Shown: positions 10,525 to 19,034, counted from the stretch's first letter. The stretch is 49,010 nt of DNA from Streptomyces sp. NRRL WC-3605 (GCF_001509795.1 NZ_LLZN01000084.1:1-49010); one strand, 5' to 3'. A program made the numbers and translations. Notes: a model not told the origin generated them from the sequence alone.

Positions 10525-12267
10525 GTGACCAGTACCGCGTCCTCCACGGACACCCGGCAGGGCCAGGCATCGCACGAGCAGCGGCCGTCGTGGCAGCAGC
10601 GGCTGCGCCGATTCGGCTACTCCGCCGCGCCCGGCGGCGACGTACGCGACCGGCTCGTGCCGCCGTACGTGGCGCCCAGCCCGCGGATGTGGCAGTTCCT
10701 CGGCGTCTCGGGGCCGCTGGCCGGCCGGATCACCCGCTGGTCCGCGTGGGGCGGTCCGCTGCTGGTCACCCTGCTGGCCGGCGCGCTGCGCTTCTGGCAC
10801 CTGGGCAGCCCGAAGGCGGTGATATTCGACGAGACGTACTACGCCAAGGACGCCTGGGCGCTGATCCACCGCGGATTCGAGGTCAGCTGGGACAAGACCG
10901 CCAACAAGTCCGTCCTGGAGCTGGGCGACAAGGTCCCGATCCCGACGGACGCGGCGTACGTCGTGCACCCGCCGGTGGGCAAGTACGTCATCGGGCTGGG
11001 CGAGCTGGTGTTCGGGTTCGACCCGTTCGGCTGGCGCTTCATGACGGCGCTGCTCGGCACGCTCTCGGTGCTGATGCTGTGCCGCATCGGCCGCCGCATC
11101 TTCCGCTCCACCTTCCTCGGCTGTGTCGCGGGCGCGCTGATGGCCGTGGACGGGCTGGCGTTCGTGATGGCCCGCACCTCGCTGCTGGACGGGGTGCTGA
11201 TGTTCTTCGTGCTGGCCGCCTTCGGGTGCCTGGTCCTCGACCGGGACCGGGCGCGCGCGAGACTCGCCGCCGCGCTGCCGGTGGACGCCGACGGGCGGGT
11301 CCGCCCGGACGCGCACATCGCCGGGACCCTCCGCCTGGGACGGCGCCCCTACCGCTGGCTGGCCGGCCTGATGCTGGGCCTGGCCATCGGCACCAAGTGG
11401 AACGGCCTGTACTTCCTCGCCGCCTTCGGCCTGATGACCGTGCTGTGGGACGTCGGCGCCCGCCGGGTCGCCGGCGCCGGCCGCCCGTACCGGGCGGTGG
11501 CCCGCCACGACCTCGGCCTGGCCTTCCTCGCCACGGTGCCGGTGGCGGTGATCACCTACCTCGTGTCCTGGACGGGCTGGATCCTCTCCCCGACCAACGG
11601 CAAGGGCGGCTACTACCGGGACTGGGCGACAGCGAACGGACGCACCAGCGACTGGTCCTGGCTGTTCCCCGACTGGTGGCTGAGCCTGTGGCACTACGAG
11701 AACCAGGTCTACGACTTCCACGTCGGCCTGTCCTCGCCGCACACCTACCAGTCCAACCCGTGGAGCTGGATCGTCGACGGCCGTCCCGTGTCGTTCTTCT
11801 ACGAGTCCCCGCTGCCCGGCGCCGACGGCTGCCCCTCCGACGCCGGCGGCAAGTGCGCCCGCGAGGTCCTGGCGATCGGCACCCCGGTCCTGTGGTGGGC
11901 GGCGGCCGCGGCCGTCCTGTACGTCCTGTGGCGCTGGCTGCTGCGCCGCGACTGGCGGGCGGGCGCCATCGCCTGCGGCGTCGCGGCCGGGTACCTCCCC
12001 TGGTTCCTCTACCAGGAACGCACCATCTTCTTCTTCTACGCCGTCGTCTTCCTCCCCTTCCTGTGCCTGGCCGTGGCGATGCTCCTGGGCGCGATCATCG
12101 GCCCACCCCGCTCCGGCGACACCCGCCGCGTGATCGGCGCGACGGCCGCGGGCGTCCTGGTCCTCCTGATCGCCTGGAACTTCATCTACTTCTGGCCCCT
12201 GCACACGGGCACGTCGATCCCGATCGACGAGTGGCGGTCGCGGATGTGGCTGGACAGCTGGGTCTAG
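10525..12267 (+). CDS. pmt: Protein O-mannosyltransferase
   Basis: Pmt transfers mannose from polyprenyl-phosphate-mannose to Ser/Thr residues of exported proteins. In S. coelicolor it is needed for phiC31 infection and for normal resistance to cell-wall antibiotics. The 580-aa integral membrane protein belongs to GT39. The catalytic Asp-Glu pair is D102-E103 in VIFDETYYAKDAW, followed by HPPVGKYVIGLGE and many hydrophobic helices, ending in a WRSRMWLDSWV tail. Start GTG 10525 gives MTSTASSTDTRQGQ. Its TAG stop lies in a CTAG that begins a 14-base match to the end of the MITE at 20366. The penicillin-binding genes follow directly. Confidence 0.93.
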   Translation: MTSTASSTDTRQGQASHEQRPSWQQRLRRFGYSAAPGGDVRDRLVPPYVAPSPRMWQFLGVSGPLAGRITRWSAWGGPLLVTLLAGALRFWHLGSPKAVIFDETYYAKDAWALIHRGFEVSWDKTANKSVLELGDKVPIPTDAAYVVHPPVGKYVIGLGELVFGFDPFGWRFMTALLGTLSVLMLCRIGRRIFRSTFLGCVAGALMAVDGLAFVMARTSLLDGVLMFFVLAAFGCLVLDRDRARARLAAALPVDADGRVRPDAHIAGTLRLGRRPYRWLAGLMLGLAIGTKWNGLYFLAAFGLMTVLWDVGARRVAGAGRPYRAVARHDLGLAFLATVPVAVITYLVSWTGWILSPTNGKGGYYRDWATANGRTSDWSWLFPDWWLSLWHYENQVYDFHVGLSSPHTYQSNPWSWIVDGRPVSFFYESPLPGADGCPSDAGGKCAREVLAIGTPVLWWAAAAAVLYVLWRWLLRRDWRAGAIACGVAAGYLPWFLYQERTIFFFYAVVFLPFLCLAVAMLLGAIIGPPRSGDTRRVIGATAAGVLVLLIAWNFIYFWPLHTGTSIPIDEWRSRMWLDSWV

Positions 12268-12277
12268 GGGGTGTCTT
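12264..12277 (+). repeat. 14-base match to the MITE left end
   Basis: CTAGGGGGTGTCTT here is identical to the outer 14 bases of the element at 20366-20509. It starts at the pmt stop codon. No matching second end lies nearby, so it is a solo end, a decayed copy, or coincidence. Confidence 0.35.
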
Positions 12278-12362
12278 CGCGACCCGGTCGGTCTTCGGTC
12301 ACATGTTCGGTGTCCCTCGGTCACAAAAGGAAACACCCCTCACAGGTTCCCCTCACGCCACC

Positions 12363-12368
12363 TACAGT
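12363..12368 (+). promoter_or_regulatory. Possible -10 hexamer of the first PBP gene
   Basis: TACAGT lies 26 bases before the ATG, with a GGGAGGGG ribosome site downstream. No good -35 is seen. Two CCCCTCAC direct repeats 13 bases apart lie just upstream. Confidence 0.35.
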
Positions 12369-12394
12369 GCGGAGGACGGAACGGGGAGGGGATC

Positions 12395-14026
12395 ATGGCC
12401 AAGGGGGTCAAAGTCGCGGTCGTCGGCGGGGTGTTCGCCCTGATGGTGGGCGGGGCCGGGTACGGCGCCTACAACATCGTGTCCGCGCTGGACGGGGGCG
12501 GCGCCACCGGCGCCGGAGGGGCCGCGCGGTCCGGGCCGCCGGACGCGGACGAGGTCGCGGAGACCACCGAGGCGTTCTTCGGGGCCTGGGAGAAGGGCAA
12601 GGTCGAGCAGGCCGCCGGCCTGACCGACAACGACGCGGCCGCCGGCGTCCTGCTCCGCGCCTACACCGAGGCCGCGCACATCGCCGATGTGAAGATCACG
12701 CCGGGCAAGGCCAAGGGCACCACCGTGCCGTTCACGGTGGACGCCAAGGTGTCGTACGGCGGGAAGTCCGAGCCGCTGCGCTACGAGAGCCGGCTCACCG
12801 TGGTGCGCGGGGTCAGCACCGGCAAGGCGCTGGTCGACTGGCAGCCGTCCGTGATCCACCCGGACCTGCGCAAGGGCGACACCCTGGTCACCGGCGAGGC
12901 CGCGAGCCCGCCCATCGAGGCCGTCGACCGGAACGGCACCGTGCTGACGAAGGAGAAGTACCCCTCCCTCGGCCCGGTCCTGGACACCCTGCGTTCCCGC
13001 TACGGCGACAAGGCGGGCGGCGAGCCCGGTGTGGAGCTGTCGATCCGGCACACCGTCACCGAGGCCCCGGACACCTCGCTGCTGACCCTCTCCAAGGGCC
13101 GCCCCGGCAAGCTGCGCACCTCGCTCAGCGCGAGCGTCCAGGCGGCGGCCGAGAAGGCGGTGAAGCGGTACGGGCAGTCCTCGGTGGTGGCCCTCAAGCC
13201 GAGCACCGGCGAGGTGCTGGCCGTGGCCAACAACCGCGAGGACGCCTTCAACGCCGCTTTCCAGGGGCAGGTCGCCCCCGGCTCCACGATGAAGATCCTC
13301 ACCTCGGCCATGCTCATCGACAACGGCCTGGCCACGATGAACGGCCCGGCGCCCTGCCCGGACACGGCGGTCTGGCAGAGCCAGACGTTCAAGAACCTGA
13401 AGAACATGAAGCCGGACGAGGGTCCGGGCGCCACCCTCTCGGCCGCCTTCACCCGGTCCTGCAACACGGCCTTCATCAAGCAGGTCGGCCGCGACGGGGT
13501 CACGGACTCCTCCCTGACGGCGGAGGCCGAGCAGCGGTTCGGGATCGGCCGCGACTGGCGGACCGGCATCAGCTCCTTCGACGGCAGCGTCCCGGCCTCC
13601 GGCGGCCCGGACCGCGCGGCCAACGCGATCGGGCAGGGCACGGTGCAGATGAACCCGCTGACCATGGCGTCGGTGACGGCGACCGCGATCACCGGCACGT
13701 TCCGGCAGCCGTACCTGGTGCCGCGCGCGCTCGACGACCGGGACTTCGCGACCGCGGCCGGGCTGCGGCCCGGCACCGCGAACCAGATCCGGCAGATGAT
13801 GCGGCTGACCGCGACGCAGGGCACCGGCGCTCCGGCCATGCGCGGGCTGGGCGGCGACATCGGTGCGAAGACCGGTTCGGCCGAGGTCGACGGGGAGGCC
13901 ACCTCGGACAGCTGGTTCGCGGCCTTCCGCGACGACGTGGCGGCGTCCGCGCTGGTCCAGCAGGGCGGACACGGCGGCGACGCGGCCGGGCCGATTGTCG
14001 CAGCCGTGCTACGAGCGGCAGGCTGA
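12395..14026 (+). CDS. Penicillin-binding protein, transpeptidase with NTF2-like domain
   Basis: This 543-aa monofunctional D,D-transpeptidase crosslinks peptidoglycan outside the membrane. Residues 5-30 are an uncleaved anchor. An NTF2-like/MecA-N domain (about 50-165) precedes a dimerisation region and the penicillin-binding domain. All catalytic motifs are intact: S297-T-M-K300, S355-C-N357 and K492-T-G. The ATG at 12395 has GGGAGGGG close upstream. The next gene is a clear paralogue with the same architecture, and convergent ssgE suggests a developmental role. It is probably not FtsI, which belongs to the dcw cluster. Confidence 0.93.
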   Translation: MAKGVKVAVVGGVFALMVGGAGYGAYNIVSALDGGGATGAGGAARSGPPDADEVAETTEAFFGAWEKGKVEQAAGLTDNDAAAGVLLRAYTEAAHIADVKITPGKAKGTTVPFTVDAKVSYGGKSEPLRYESRLTVVRGVSTGKALVDWQPSVIHPDLRKGDTLVTGEAASPPIEAVDRNGTVLTKEKYPSLGPVLDTLRSRYGDKAGGEPGVELSIRHTVTEAPDTSLLTLSKGRPGKLRTSLSASVQAAAEKAVKRYGQSSVVALKPSTGEVLAVANNREDAFNAAFQGQVAPGSTMKILTSAMLIDNGLATMNGPAPCPDTAVWQSQTFKNLKNMKPDEGPGATLSAAFTRSCNTAFIKQVGRDGVTDSSLTAEAEQRFGIGRDWRTGISSFDGSVPASGGPDRAANAIGQGTVQMNPLTMASVTATAITGTFRQPYLVPRALDDRDFATAAGLRPGTANQIRQMMRLTATQGTGAPAMRGLGGDIGAKTGSAEVDGEATSDSWFAAFRDDVAASALVQQGGHGGDAAGPIVAAVLRAAG

Positions 14027-14127
14027 CCTCACCCTCGGCGCCCGGGGACTCTAGGCTGTCGTCGTCGTTGTGCGTGAGGGCAGCGGGGCGCCGGGGACCC
14101 CTGGGATTCGCGAGGGAACGGAAAGCA

Positions 14128-15798
14128 GTGGGCAGAAGAAAGCGCGTCGCCGAGCGGCGGAGGACCAACCCCGCCGTGCTCGGCGGGATGATCGCCGTCG
14201 TCATCGGTGGCGCCGGGTTCGGCGTCTACGCCCTGTACGGCGGCGGAGCGGCGGCCGACACCCAGTCGTCCTCCGCCGAGCAGCGGGCCAGGAAGGTCAA
14301 GTCGGGCCCGCTGTCCGGCAAGGAGGTCACCACGGCCGCCGAGGCGTTCCTCACGGCGTGGCAGAAGGGCGAGGTGGCCGAGGCGGCCGCCGCCACCGAC
14401 GACACCGCCGCCGCGAAAGCCCTGCTCACCGGCTACTCCAAGGACGCCCACATCAAGGACGTCACCCTCACGGCGGGCACCCGCACCGGCGACAAGGTCC
14501 CCTTCTCGGTGAAGGGCACCGTCACGCACAAGGGCACCAGCAAGCCCCTGACGTACGACAGCGCCCTCACCGTCGTCCGGCGGGCCGAGGACGGCAAGCC
14601 GCTGGTCAAGTGGCACGCGGCGGTCGTCCACCCCGAGCTGAAGGACGGCGACCGGCTGGTCACCGGCGCGTCCGGCACCCCGCCGGTGAAGGCGCTCGAC
14701 CGCGACGGCGGCGAGCTGACCGCGAAGGCCTACCCGTCGCTGGGCTCCGTCCTGGACGGGCTGCGCGAGAAGTACGGCGACAAGGCCGGCGGCACGGCGG
14801 GCGTCGAACTCCAGGTGGTCCGGGGCAAGGAGTCCCGGAAGGCTGAGCTGTCCGACAAGACCCTGGTGGAGCTGAGCGAAGGCACGCCGGGCACGGTGAA
14901 GACGACGCTGAGCCCGGGGCTCCAGGCGCTCGCCGAGCAGCAGGTCGCCGCCAAGGAGAAGGCGTCGGTGGTCGTGCTGCGCCCCTCCACGGGCGAGATC
15001 CTCGCGGTGGCGAACTCCTCGCACGGCTTCAACACCGCGTTCCAGGGGTCGCTGGCCCCCGGCTCCACGATGAAGGTCGTCACCTCCTCGCTGCTGATCG
15101 AGAAGGGCCTGGCGTCGGCAGACAAGCAGCACCCCTGCCCGAAGTACTTCACCTACGGGCACTGGAAGTTCCAGAACGACGACAAGTTCGAGATCAAGGG
15201 CGGGACGTTCAAGGCGAGCTTCGCCCGGTCCTGCAACACGGCCTTCATCAGCCAGGCGCCGAAGCTCGACGACGACAGCCTCACCAAGCAGGCCCAGCAG
15301 GTCTTCGGCCTCTCCCTGGACAACTGGTCGGTGGGCGTGCCCACCTTCGACGGCGCCGTCCCGGTGCAGTCCCAGGCGCAGATGGCCGCCGAGCTGATCG
15401 GTCAGGGCGGGGTGCGGATGAACCCGCTGAACATGGCGTCGGTGTCGGCGACCGTGAAGCAGGGCACCTTCAAGCAGCCCTACCTCGTCTCCCCCGAGGT
15501 GGACGGGCGCACGCTCGCGAAGGCGTCCCGCGCGATGTCCGCGTCCACGCTGGCGCAGCTGCGCGATCTGATGGGGTACACGGCGCGGTACGGCACGGCG
15601 GCCGAGGCGATGGCGGGGGTCGGCGGTGACGTCGGCGCGAAGACCGGTTCGGCCGAGGTCGACAACCAGAAGAAGCCCAACGGCTGGTTCACCGCCTACC
15701 GCGGCGACCTGGCGGCGGCGGGCGTCGTGCAGGCGGCCGGGCACGGCGGTTCGACGGCCGGCCCGATCGTGGCGGCGCTGCTCAAGGCCGGGGGCTGA
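14128..15798 (+). CDS. Second penicillin-binding protein, paralogue of the preceding gene
   Basis: This 556-aa transpeptidase has the same layout as its neighbour: basic N-terminus, one membrane helix (PAVLGGMIAVVIGGAGFGVYAL), an NTF2-like domain opening with TTAAEAFLTAWQKGE, and the transpeptidase domain. Motifs are S313-T-M-K316, S368-C-N370 and K505-T-G. It arose by tandem duplication, but divergence across the NTF2-like domain is considerable. GTG at 14128 gives MGRRKRVAERRR, with GAGGGAACGG upstream; 101 bases separate it from the first copy. Its stop codon is followed at once by a 15-base tandem repeat. Confidence 0.93.
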   Translation: MGRRKRVAERRRTNPAVLGGMIAVVIGGAGFGVYALYGGGAAADTQSSSAEQRARKVKSGPLSGKEVTTAAEAFLTAWQKGEVAEAAAATDDTAAAKALLTGYSKDAHIKDVTLTAGTRTGDKVPFSVKGTVTHKGTSKPLTYDSALTVVRRAEDGKPLVKWHAAVVHPELKDGDRLVTGASGTPPVKALDRDGGELTAKAYPSLGSVLDGLREKYGDKAGGTAGVELQVVRGKESRKAELSDKTLVELSEGTPGTVKTTLSPGLQALAEQQVAAKEKASVVVLRPSTGEILAVANSSHGFNTAFQGSLAPGSTMKVVTSSLLIEKGLASADKQHPCPKYFTYGHWKFQNDDKFEIKGGTFKASFARSCNTAFISQAPKLDDDSLTKQAQQVFGLSLDNWSVGVPTFDGAVPVQSQAQMAAELIGQGGVRMNPLNMASVSATVKQGTFKQPYLVSPEVDGRTLAKASRAMSASTLAQLRDLMGYTARYGTAAEAMAGVGGDVGAKTGSAEVDNQKKPNGWFTAYRGDLAAAGVVQAAGHGGSTAGPIVAALLKAGG

Positions 15799-15856
15799 GG
15801 CTCCGGTGCCTGAGGCTGCGCTGACCGAGGCTCCGGCGACCGAGGCTCAGCTGTGC
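15797..15856. repeat. Four tandem 15-base units between convergent stops
   Basis: Four 15-base units each open with GAGGCT (15797, 15812, 15827, 15842). They begin in the second PBP's stop codon and run into the end of ssgE. The unit is a multiple of three, so a shifted frame encodes a repeating pentapeptide like EAPxT. Confidence 0.75.
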
Positions 15857-16209
15857 ACGGGTTCCGTGGCGGCCAGATAGGTCCGCCGCAGGAACCGCAT
15901 CAGCGCCTTCGTCTCGAACTGGACGACGGAGACACCCTGCGGGGAGTGGAACTCGACCACGGCCTGCACCCGGCCGCAGGGCCACACGCGGACCTCGCCG
16001 CTCCCGGCGGGGGCGCGCAGCCCCTGCTCCAGCAGGGTGCGCGAACACGTCCAGTCGTGGGTGTCCCCTCCGGGCAGCCGGATGTGGACGACGCGCGGAT
16101 CCGTGTCGGGGTCGTAGCGCAGGACCACGGGGACCGCGTCCTGCTCCGCGGCCAGGATGTCCGCGTCGGTGACGATGTGGGCTCGTGCGTACTGCTCGAC
16201 TACGGACAT
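15847..16209 (-). CDS. ssgE: SsgA-like sporulation/cell-division regulator (SALP)
   Basis: SALPs occur only in morphologically complex actinomycetes and guide septum placement and spore-wall events. The 120-aa protein matches the family in length and pattern: VPVVLRYDPDTDPRVVHI, a central WTCSRTLLEQGL, then VRVWPC and FHSPQGVSVVQFETKALMRFLRRTYLA. I assign SsgE from its position beside the two PBPs, which is where S. coelicolor ssgE lies; SsgE is linked to spore-chain dissociation. The start is ATG 16209; an upstream ATG at 16287 adds a non-conserved segment. AGGGG lies about nine bases upstream. Confidence 0.88.
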   Translation of the reverse strand: MSVVEQYARAHIVTDADILAAEQDAVPVVLRYDPDTDPRVVHIRLPGGDTHDWTCSRTLLEQGLRAPAGSGEVRVWPCGRVQAVVEFHSPQGVSVVQFETKALMRFLRRTYLAATEPVHS

Positions 16210-16340
16210 CGGACGGCCCCTAACCCGCGTGACCTGACGCGTGACCTGTGCGAAGGCCGTGCCTCCGCTCCTTCTCCAATGTCGCACATCTTCCCGATTC
16301 CGCTCGTCGTAGCCGGATCGGGCTCAGATGTGGTCGGAAT

Positions 16341-16380
16341 CATGCGGCGCCCGGCGGATTCATGCGGCGCCCGGTGGATT
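16341..16380. repeat. Two direct 20-base repeats in the ssgE/nikMN spacer
   Basis: CATGCGGCGCCCGGCGGATT at 16341 is followed immediately by a copy differing at one base (16361-16380). Parts of a third, degenerate unit continue to about 16405. They may be binding sites for a regulator of either divergent gene. The rest of 16210-16432 shows nothing I recognise. Confidence 0.7.
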
Positions 16381-16432
16381 CGTCAGGCACCCGTCCATGG
16401 TGGATGCGACCGCAATGAGCATCCCCTCGCTC

Positions 16433-16449
16433 TTGCAACCCGTTCGCAT
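16433..16449. promoter_or_regulatory. Nur-box-like operator before the ECF transporter
   Basis: TTGCAA-N5-TCGCAT contains the TGC-N9-GCA core of the S. coelicolor nickel regulator Nur (consensus tTGCaa-N5-ttGCAA). The left half is perfect and the right half matches at four of six positions. It lies at about -37 to -21 from the predicted transcription start, overlapping the promoter as expected for a repressor. Confidence 0.5.
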
Positions 16450-16457
16450 TAAGCCAC

Positions 16458-16463
16458 TATCAT
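16458..16463 (+). promoter_or_regulatory. -10 hexamer, leaderless nikMN transcript
   Basis: TATCAT, six bases before the GTG of the permease gene. Confidence 0.5.
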
Positions 16464-16469
16464 CGAACG

Positions 16470-17525
16470 GTGCACGTACCTGACGGATTCATAGACGCCC
16501 CCACCTCCGCCGTGACCGGAGTGGTCGCCGCGACCGCGGTCGCCGTGAGCCTGCGCGGTGCCCGGCGGGAACTCGACGAACGCACCGCCCCGCTGGCCGG
16601 TCTGGTCGCCGCGTTCATCTTCGCCGTCCAGATGCTCAACTTCCCCGTCGCGGCCGGCACCAGCGGCCATCTGCTCGGGGGCGCCCTCGCGGCGATCCTC
16701 GTCGGGCCCTTCACCGGCGTGCTGTGCGTGTCGGTCGTCCTGCTCATGCAGGGCGTCCTCTTCGCGGACGGCGGCCTGACCGCGCTCGGCGTGAACATCA
16801 CCAACATGGCGATCGTGACGACCGTCGTCGCCTACGCCGTCTTCCGGCTCCTGGTGAAGGTGCTCCCCCGCGGCCGCCGCTCGATCACCGTCGCCTCCTT
16901 CGCCGCCGCGCTGCTGTCCGTCCCGGCCGCGGCTCTCGCGTTCACCCTGATGTACGCGGTCGGCGGCACCACCGACGTCTCCCTCGGCAAGGTCGCCACC
17001 GCGATGGTCGGCGTGCACGTCCTGATCGGCCTCGGCGAGGCCACGATCACCGCTCTGACCGTCGGCGCCGTCGTCGCCGTGCGCCCCGACCTGGTGTACG
17101 GCGCCCGTGACCTGCGGCAGCGGCTGAGGCTCAGGGTGAACGGCGAGCTGGTCGACGCGCCCGCCGCCGAGCCCGCCCCGGTCGCCTCGCGCTCTCCGCG
17201 CAAGGTGTGGGCCGTGGGCCTGGTCACCTCCCTGGTCCTCGCCGGGTTCGTCAGCTTCTACGCCTCCGCGAACCCGGACGGCCTGGAGAAGGTCGCCGCC
17301 GACCACGGCATCGACAAGAAGGCCGAGGACCACGCCGCCGCCGACTCCCCGCTCGCCGACTACGGCGTCAAGGACGTCACCGACGCCCGGCTGTCCGGCG
17401 GTCTCGCGGGCGTGATCGGCGTCGGCGTCACCGTCGTGGCGGGCAGCGCGGTCTTCTGGGCCGTGCGCCGGCGCCGTACGGCCCATCCCGCCGACGTCTC
17501 CCCGGCGAGCACGAGCGGCGCCTGA
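16470..17525 (+). CDS. ECF transporter substrate-binding component, NikM/CbiM fused to a PDGLE domain
   Basis: This 351-aa membrane protein is the metal-specific S component of an energy-coupling-factor importer. It opens with MHVPDGF. In NikM/CbiM proteins the N-terminal amine and His2 bind Ni or Co, so the GTG at 16470 must be the true start. Six or so helices (about 10-210) form the CbiM domain. After a linker, a helix and the NPDGLEKVAADHGI motif (about 250-340) form the PDGLE domain, equivalent to NikN/CbiN. Such M-N fusion proteins usually import nickel. The T component and ATPase genes follow. There is no cobalamin riboswitch; a Nur-like box favours nickel. Confidence 0.9.
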   Translation: MHVPDGFIDAPTSAVTGVVAATAVAVSLRGARRELDERTAPLAGLVAAFIFAVQMLNFPVAAGTSGHLLGGALAAILVGPFTGVLCVSVVLLMQGVLFADGGLTALGVNITNMAIVTTVVAYAVFRLLVKVLPRGRRSITVASFAAALLSVPAAALAFTLMYAVGGTTDVSLGKVATAMVGVHVLIGLGEATITALTVGAVVAVRPDLVYGARDLRQRLRLRVNGELVDAPAAEPAPVASRSPRKVWAVGLVTSLVLAGFVSFYASANPDGLEKVAADHGIDKKAEDHAAADSPLADYGVKDVTDARLSGGLAGVIGVGVTVVAGSAVFWAVRRRRTAHPADVSPASTSGA

Positions 17526-17526
17526 C

Positions 17527-18288
17527 ATGGGGGCGGGCCACGCGCACCGGCTCTACCGGCACGGGCACTCACCCGTGCACGGTCTGCCGCCGCACACCAA
17601 GCTGGCCGCGACGTTCGCGTTCGTCGTCGTCGTGGTCTCCACACCGCGCGAGGCGATGTGGGCGTTCGGCCTGTACGCGATGCTGCTCGCGGCCGTCGCC
17701 CGCACCGCCCGCGTGCCCGCCCGGTTCCTGCTGAAGCGGCTGCTGATCGAGGTGCCGTTCGTCGCGTTCGCCCTGCTCCTGCCGTTCGTGGCGGAGGGCG
17801 AGCGCGTCGAGGTGCTGGGTCTGTCGCTGAGCGTCGGCGGGCTGTGGGGTGCCTGGAACGTGCTGGCCAAGGGCACCCTCGGGGTCGCCGCCTCGGTGCT
17901 GCTCGCCTCCACCACCGAGCTGCGGGAGCTGCTGCTCGGTCTGCAGCGGCTGAAGCTCCCCCCGCTGCTCGTGCAGATCGCGTCCTTCATGGTCCGCTAC
18001 GGCGACGTCATCGCCGACGAGATGCGGCGCATGCGCATCGCCCGCGAGTCCCGCGGCTTCGAGGCGAAGGGCGTACGGCACTGGGGCGTGCTCGCCAAGT
18101 CCGCGGGCGCCCTGTTCATCCGCTCCTACGAACGCGGCGAGCGGGTGCACCTGGCCATGGTCAGCCGCGGGTACGCCGGGACGATGCCGGTGATCGACGA
18201 GGTCACCGCGTCCCGCGCGCAGTGGACGTACGCCCTGACCCTCCCGTTGGCCGCCCTCGTCGTCTGTCTGCTGGGATGGACCCTGTGA
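17527..18288 (+). CDS. ECF transporter transmembrane (T) component, CbiQ/EcfT
   Basis: The T component links the metal-binding subunit to the ATPase. The 253-aa protein has several hydrophobic helices, and the cytoplasmic coupling region carries the family's paired Arg-Gly signatures: MRIARESRGF near 180 and AMVSRGYAG near 215. The N-terminus (HRLYRHGHSPVHGLPPHTKL) resembles CbiQ of cobalt/nickel systems. ATG 17527 starts one base after the nikMN stop, and its end overlaps the ATPase gene. Confidence 0.92.
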   Translation: MGAGHAHRLYRHGHSPVHGLPPHTKLAATFAFVVVVVSTPREAMWAFGLYAMLLAAVARTARVPARFLLKRLLIEVPFVAFALLLPFVAEGERVEVLGLSLSVGGLWGAWNVLAKGTLGVAASVLLASTTELRELLLGLQRLKLPPLLVQIASFMVRYGDVIADEMRRMRIARESRGFEAKGVRHWGVLAKSAGALFIRSYERGERVHLAMVSRGYAGTMPVIDEVTASRAQWTYALTLPLAALVVCLLGWTL

Positions 18289-19034
18289 CCGCTTCCCTCG
18301 AGGTCTCCGGCCTCGCCTTCGCCTACCCCGACGGGCATCAGGCCCTGTTCGGCGTGGACTTCTCCATCGAGCGCGGCGAACGGGTCGCGCTGCTCGGCCC
18401 GAACGGCGCCGGCAAGACGACTCTCGTGCTGCACCTCAACGGCATCCTGAGCGGCGGCACCGGCACGGTGCGGGTCGCCGGACTGCCCGTGGGCCGGGAG
18501 CACATGGCTGAGATCCGGCGCCGCGTCGGCATCGTGTTCCAGGACCCGGACGACCAGTTGTTCATGCCGACGGTCCGCGAGGACGTGGCGTTCGGCCCGG
18601 CCGCGGCCGGGCTGAAGGGGCCCGAGCTGGAGGCGCGCGTCGACCGGGCGCTGGAGCGGGTCGGCATGGCGGAGTTCAAGGACCGCCCGCCGCACCACCT
18701 GTCGTTCGGGCAGCGGCGCCGGGTCGCGGTCGCCACCGTGCTCGCGATGGAACCGGAGATCCTCGTCCTGGACGAGCCGTCGTCCAACCTCGACCCGGCC
18801 TCCCGCCGCGAACTGGCCGACATCCTGCGCTCCCTGGACGTCACCGTCCTCATGGTCACCCACGACCTGCCGTACGCGCTGGAGCTGTGCCCCCGCTCGC
18901 TGATCCTGAGCGAGGGCGTGATCGCGGCGGACGGCCCGACCCGTGAACTCCTCGCCGACGACGCCCTGATGAGCGCACACCGGCTGGAACTCCCCTACGG
19001 TTTCGACCCGCGCTCGGTACCCACGGGCGCCTGA
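18276..19034 (+). CDS. ECF transporter ATPase, CbiO/NikO
   Basis: This 252-aa ABC ATPase has Walker A GPNGAGKTT, Q-loop VFQDPDDQLF (the DPDDQ variant typical of ECF ATPases), signature LSFGQRRR and Walker B ILVLDEPSSNLD. A single ATPase implies a homodimer, as in Nik/Cbi importers. ATG 18276 overlaps cbiQ by 13 bases. An in-frame GTG at 18285 would give the four-base GTGA overlap common here, and GGGATGGA could serve as its ribosome site, so the start is uncertain by three residues. Confidence 0.93.
   Translation: MDPVTASLEVSGLAFAYPDGHQALFGVDFSIERGERVALLGPNGAGKTTLVLHLNGILSGGTGTVRVAGLPVGREHMAEIRRRVGIVFQDPDDQLFMPTVREDVAFGPAAAGLKGPELEARVDRALERVGMAEFKDRPPHHLSFGQRRRVAVATVLAMEPEILVLDEPSSNLDPASRRELADILRSLDVTVLMVTHDLPYALELCPRSLILSEGVIAADGPTRELLADDALMSAHRLELPYGFDPRSVPTGA

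Noticed and set aside
16210..16469. Cobalamin riboswitch upstream of the CbiM-like gene
   Set aside because: Only a stray GCCACT is present. The B12 box and supporting helices are missing and the transcript appears leaderless.
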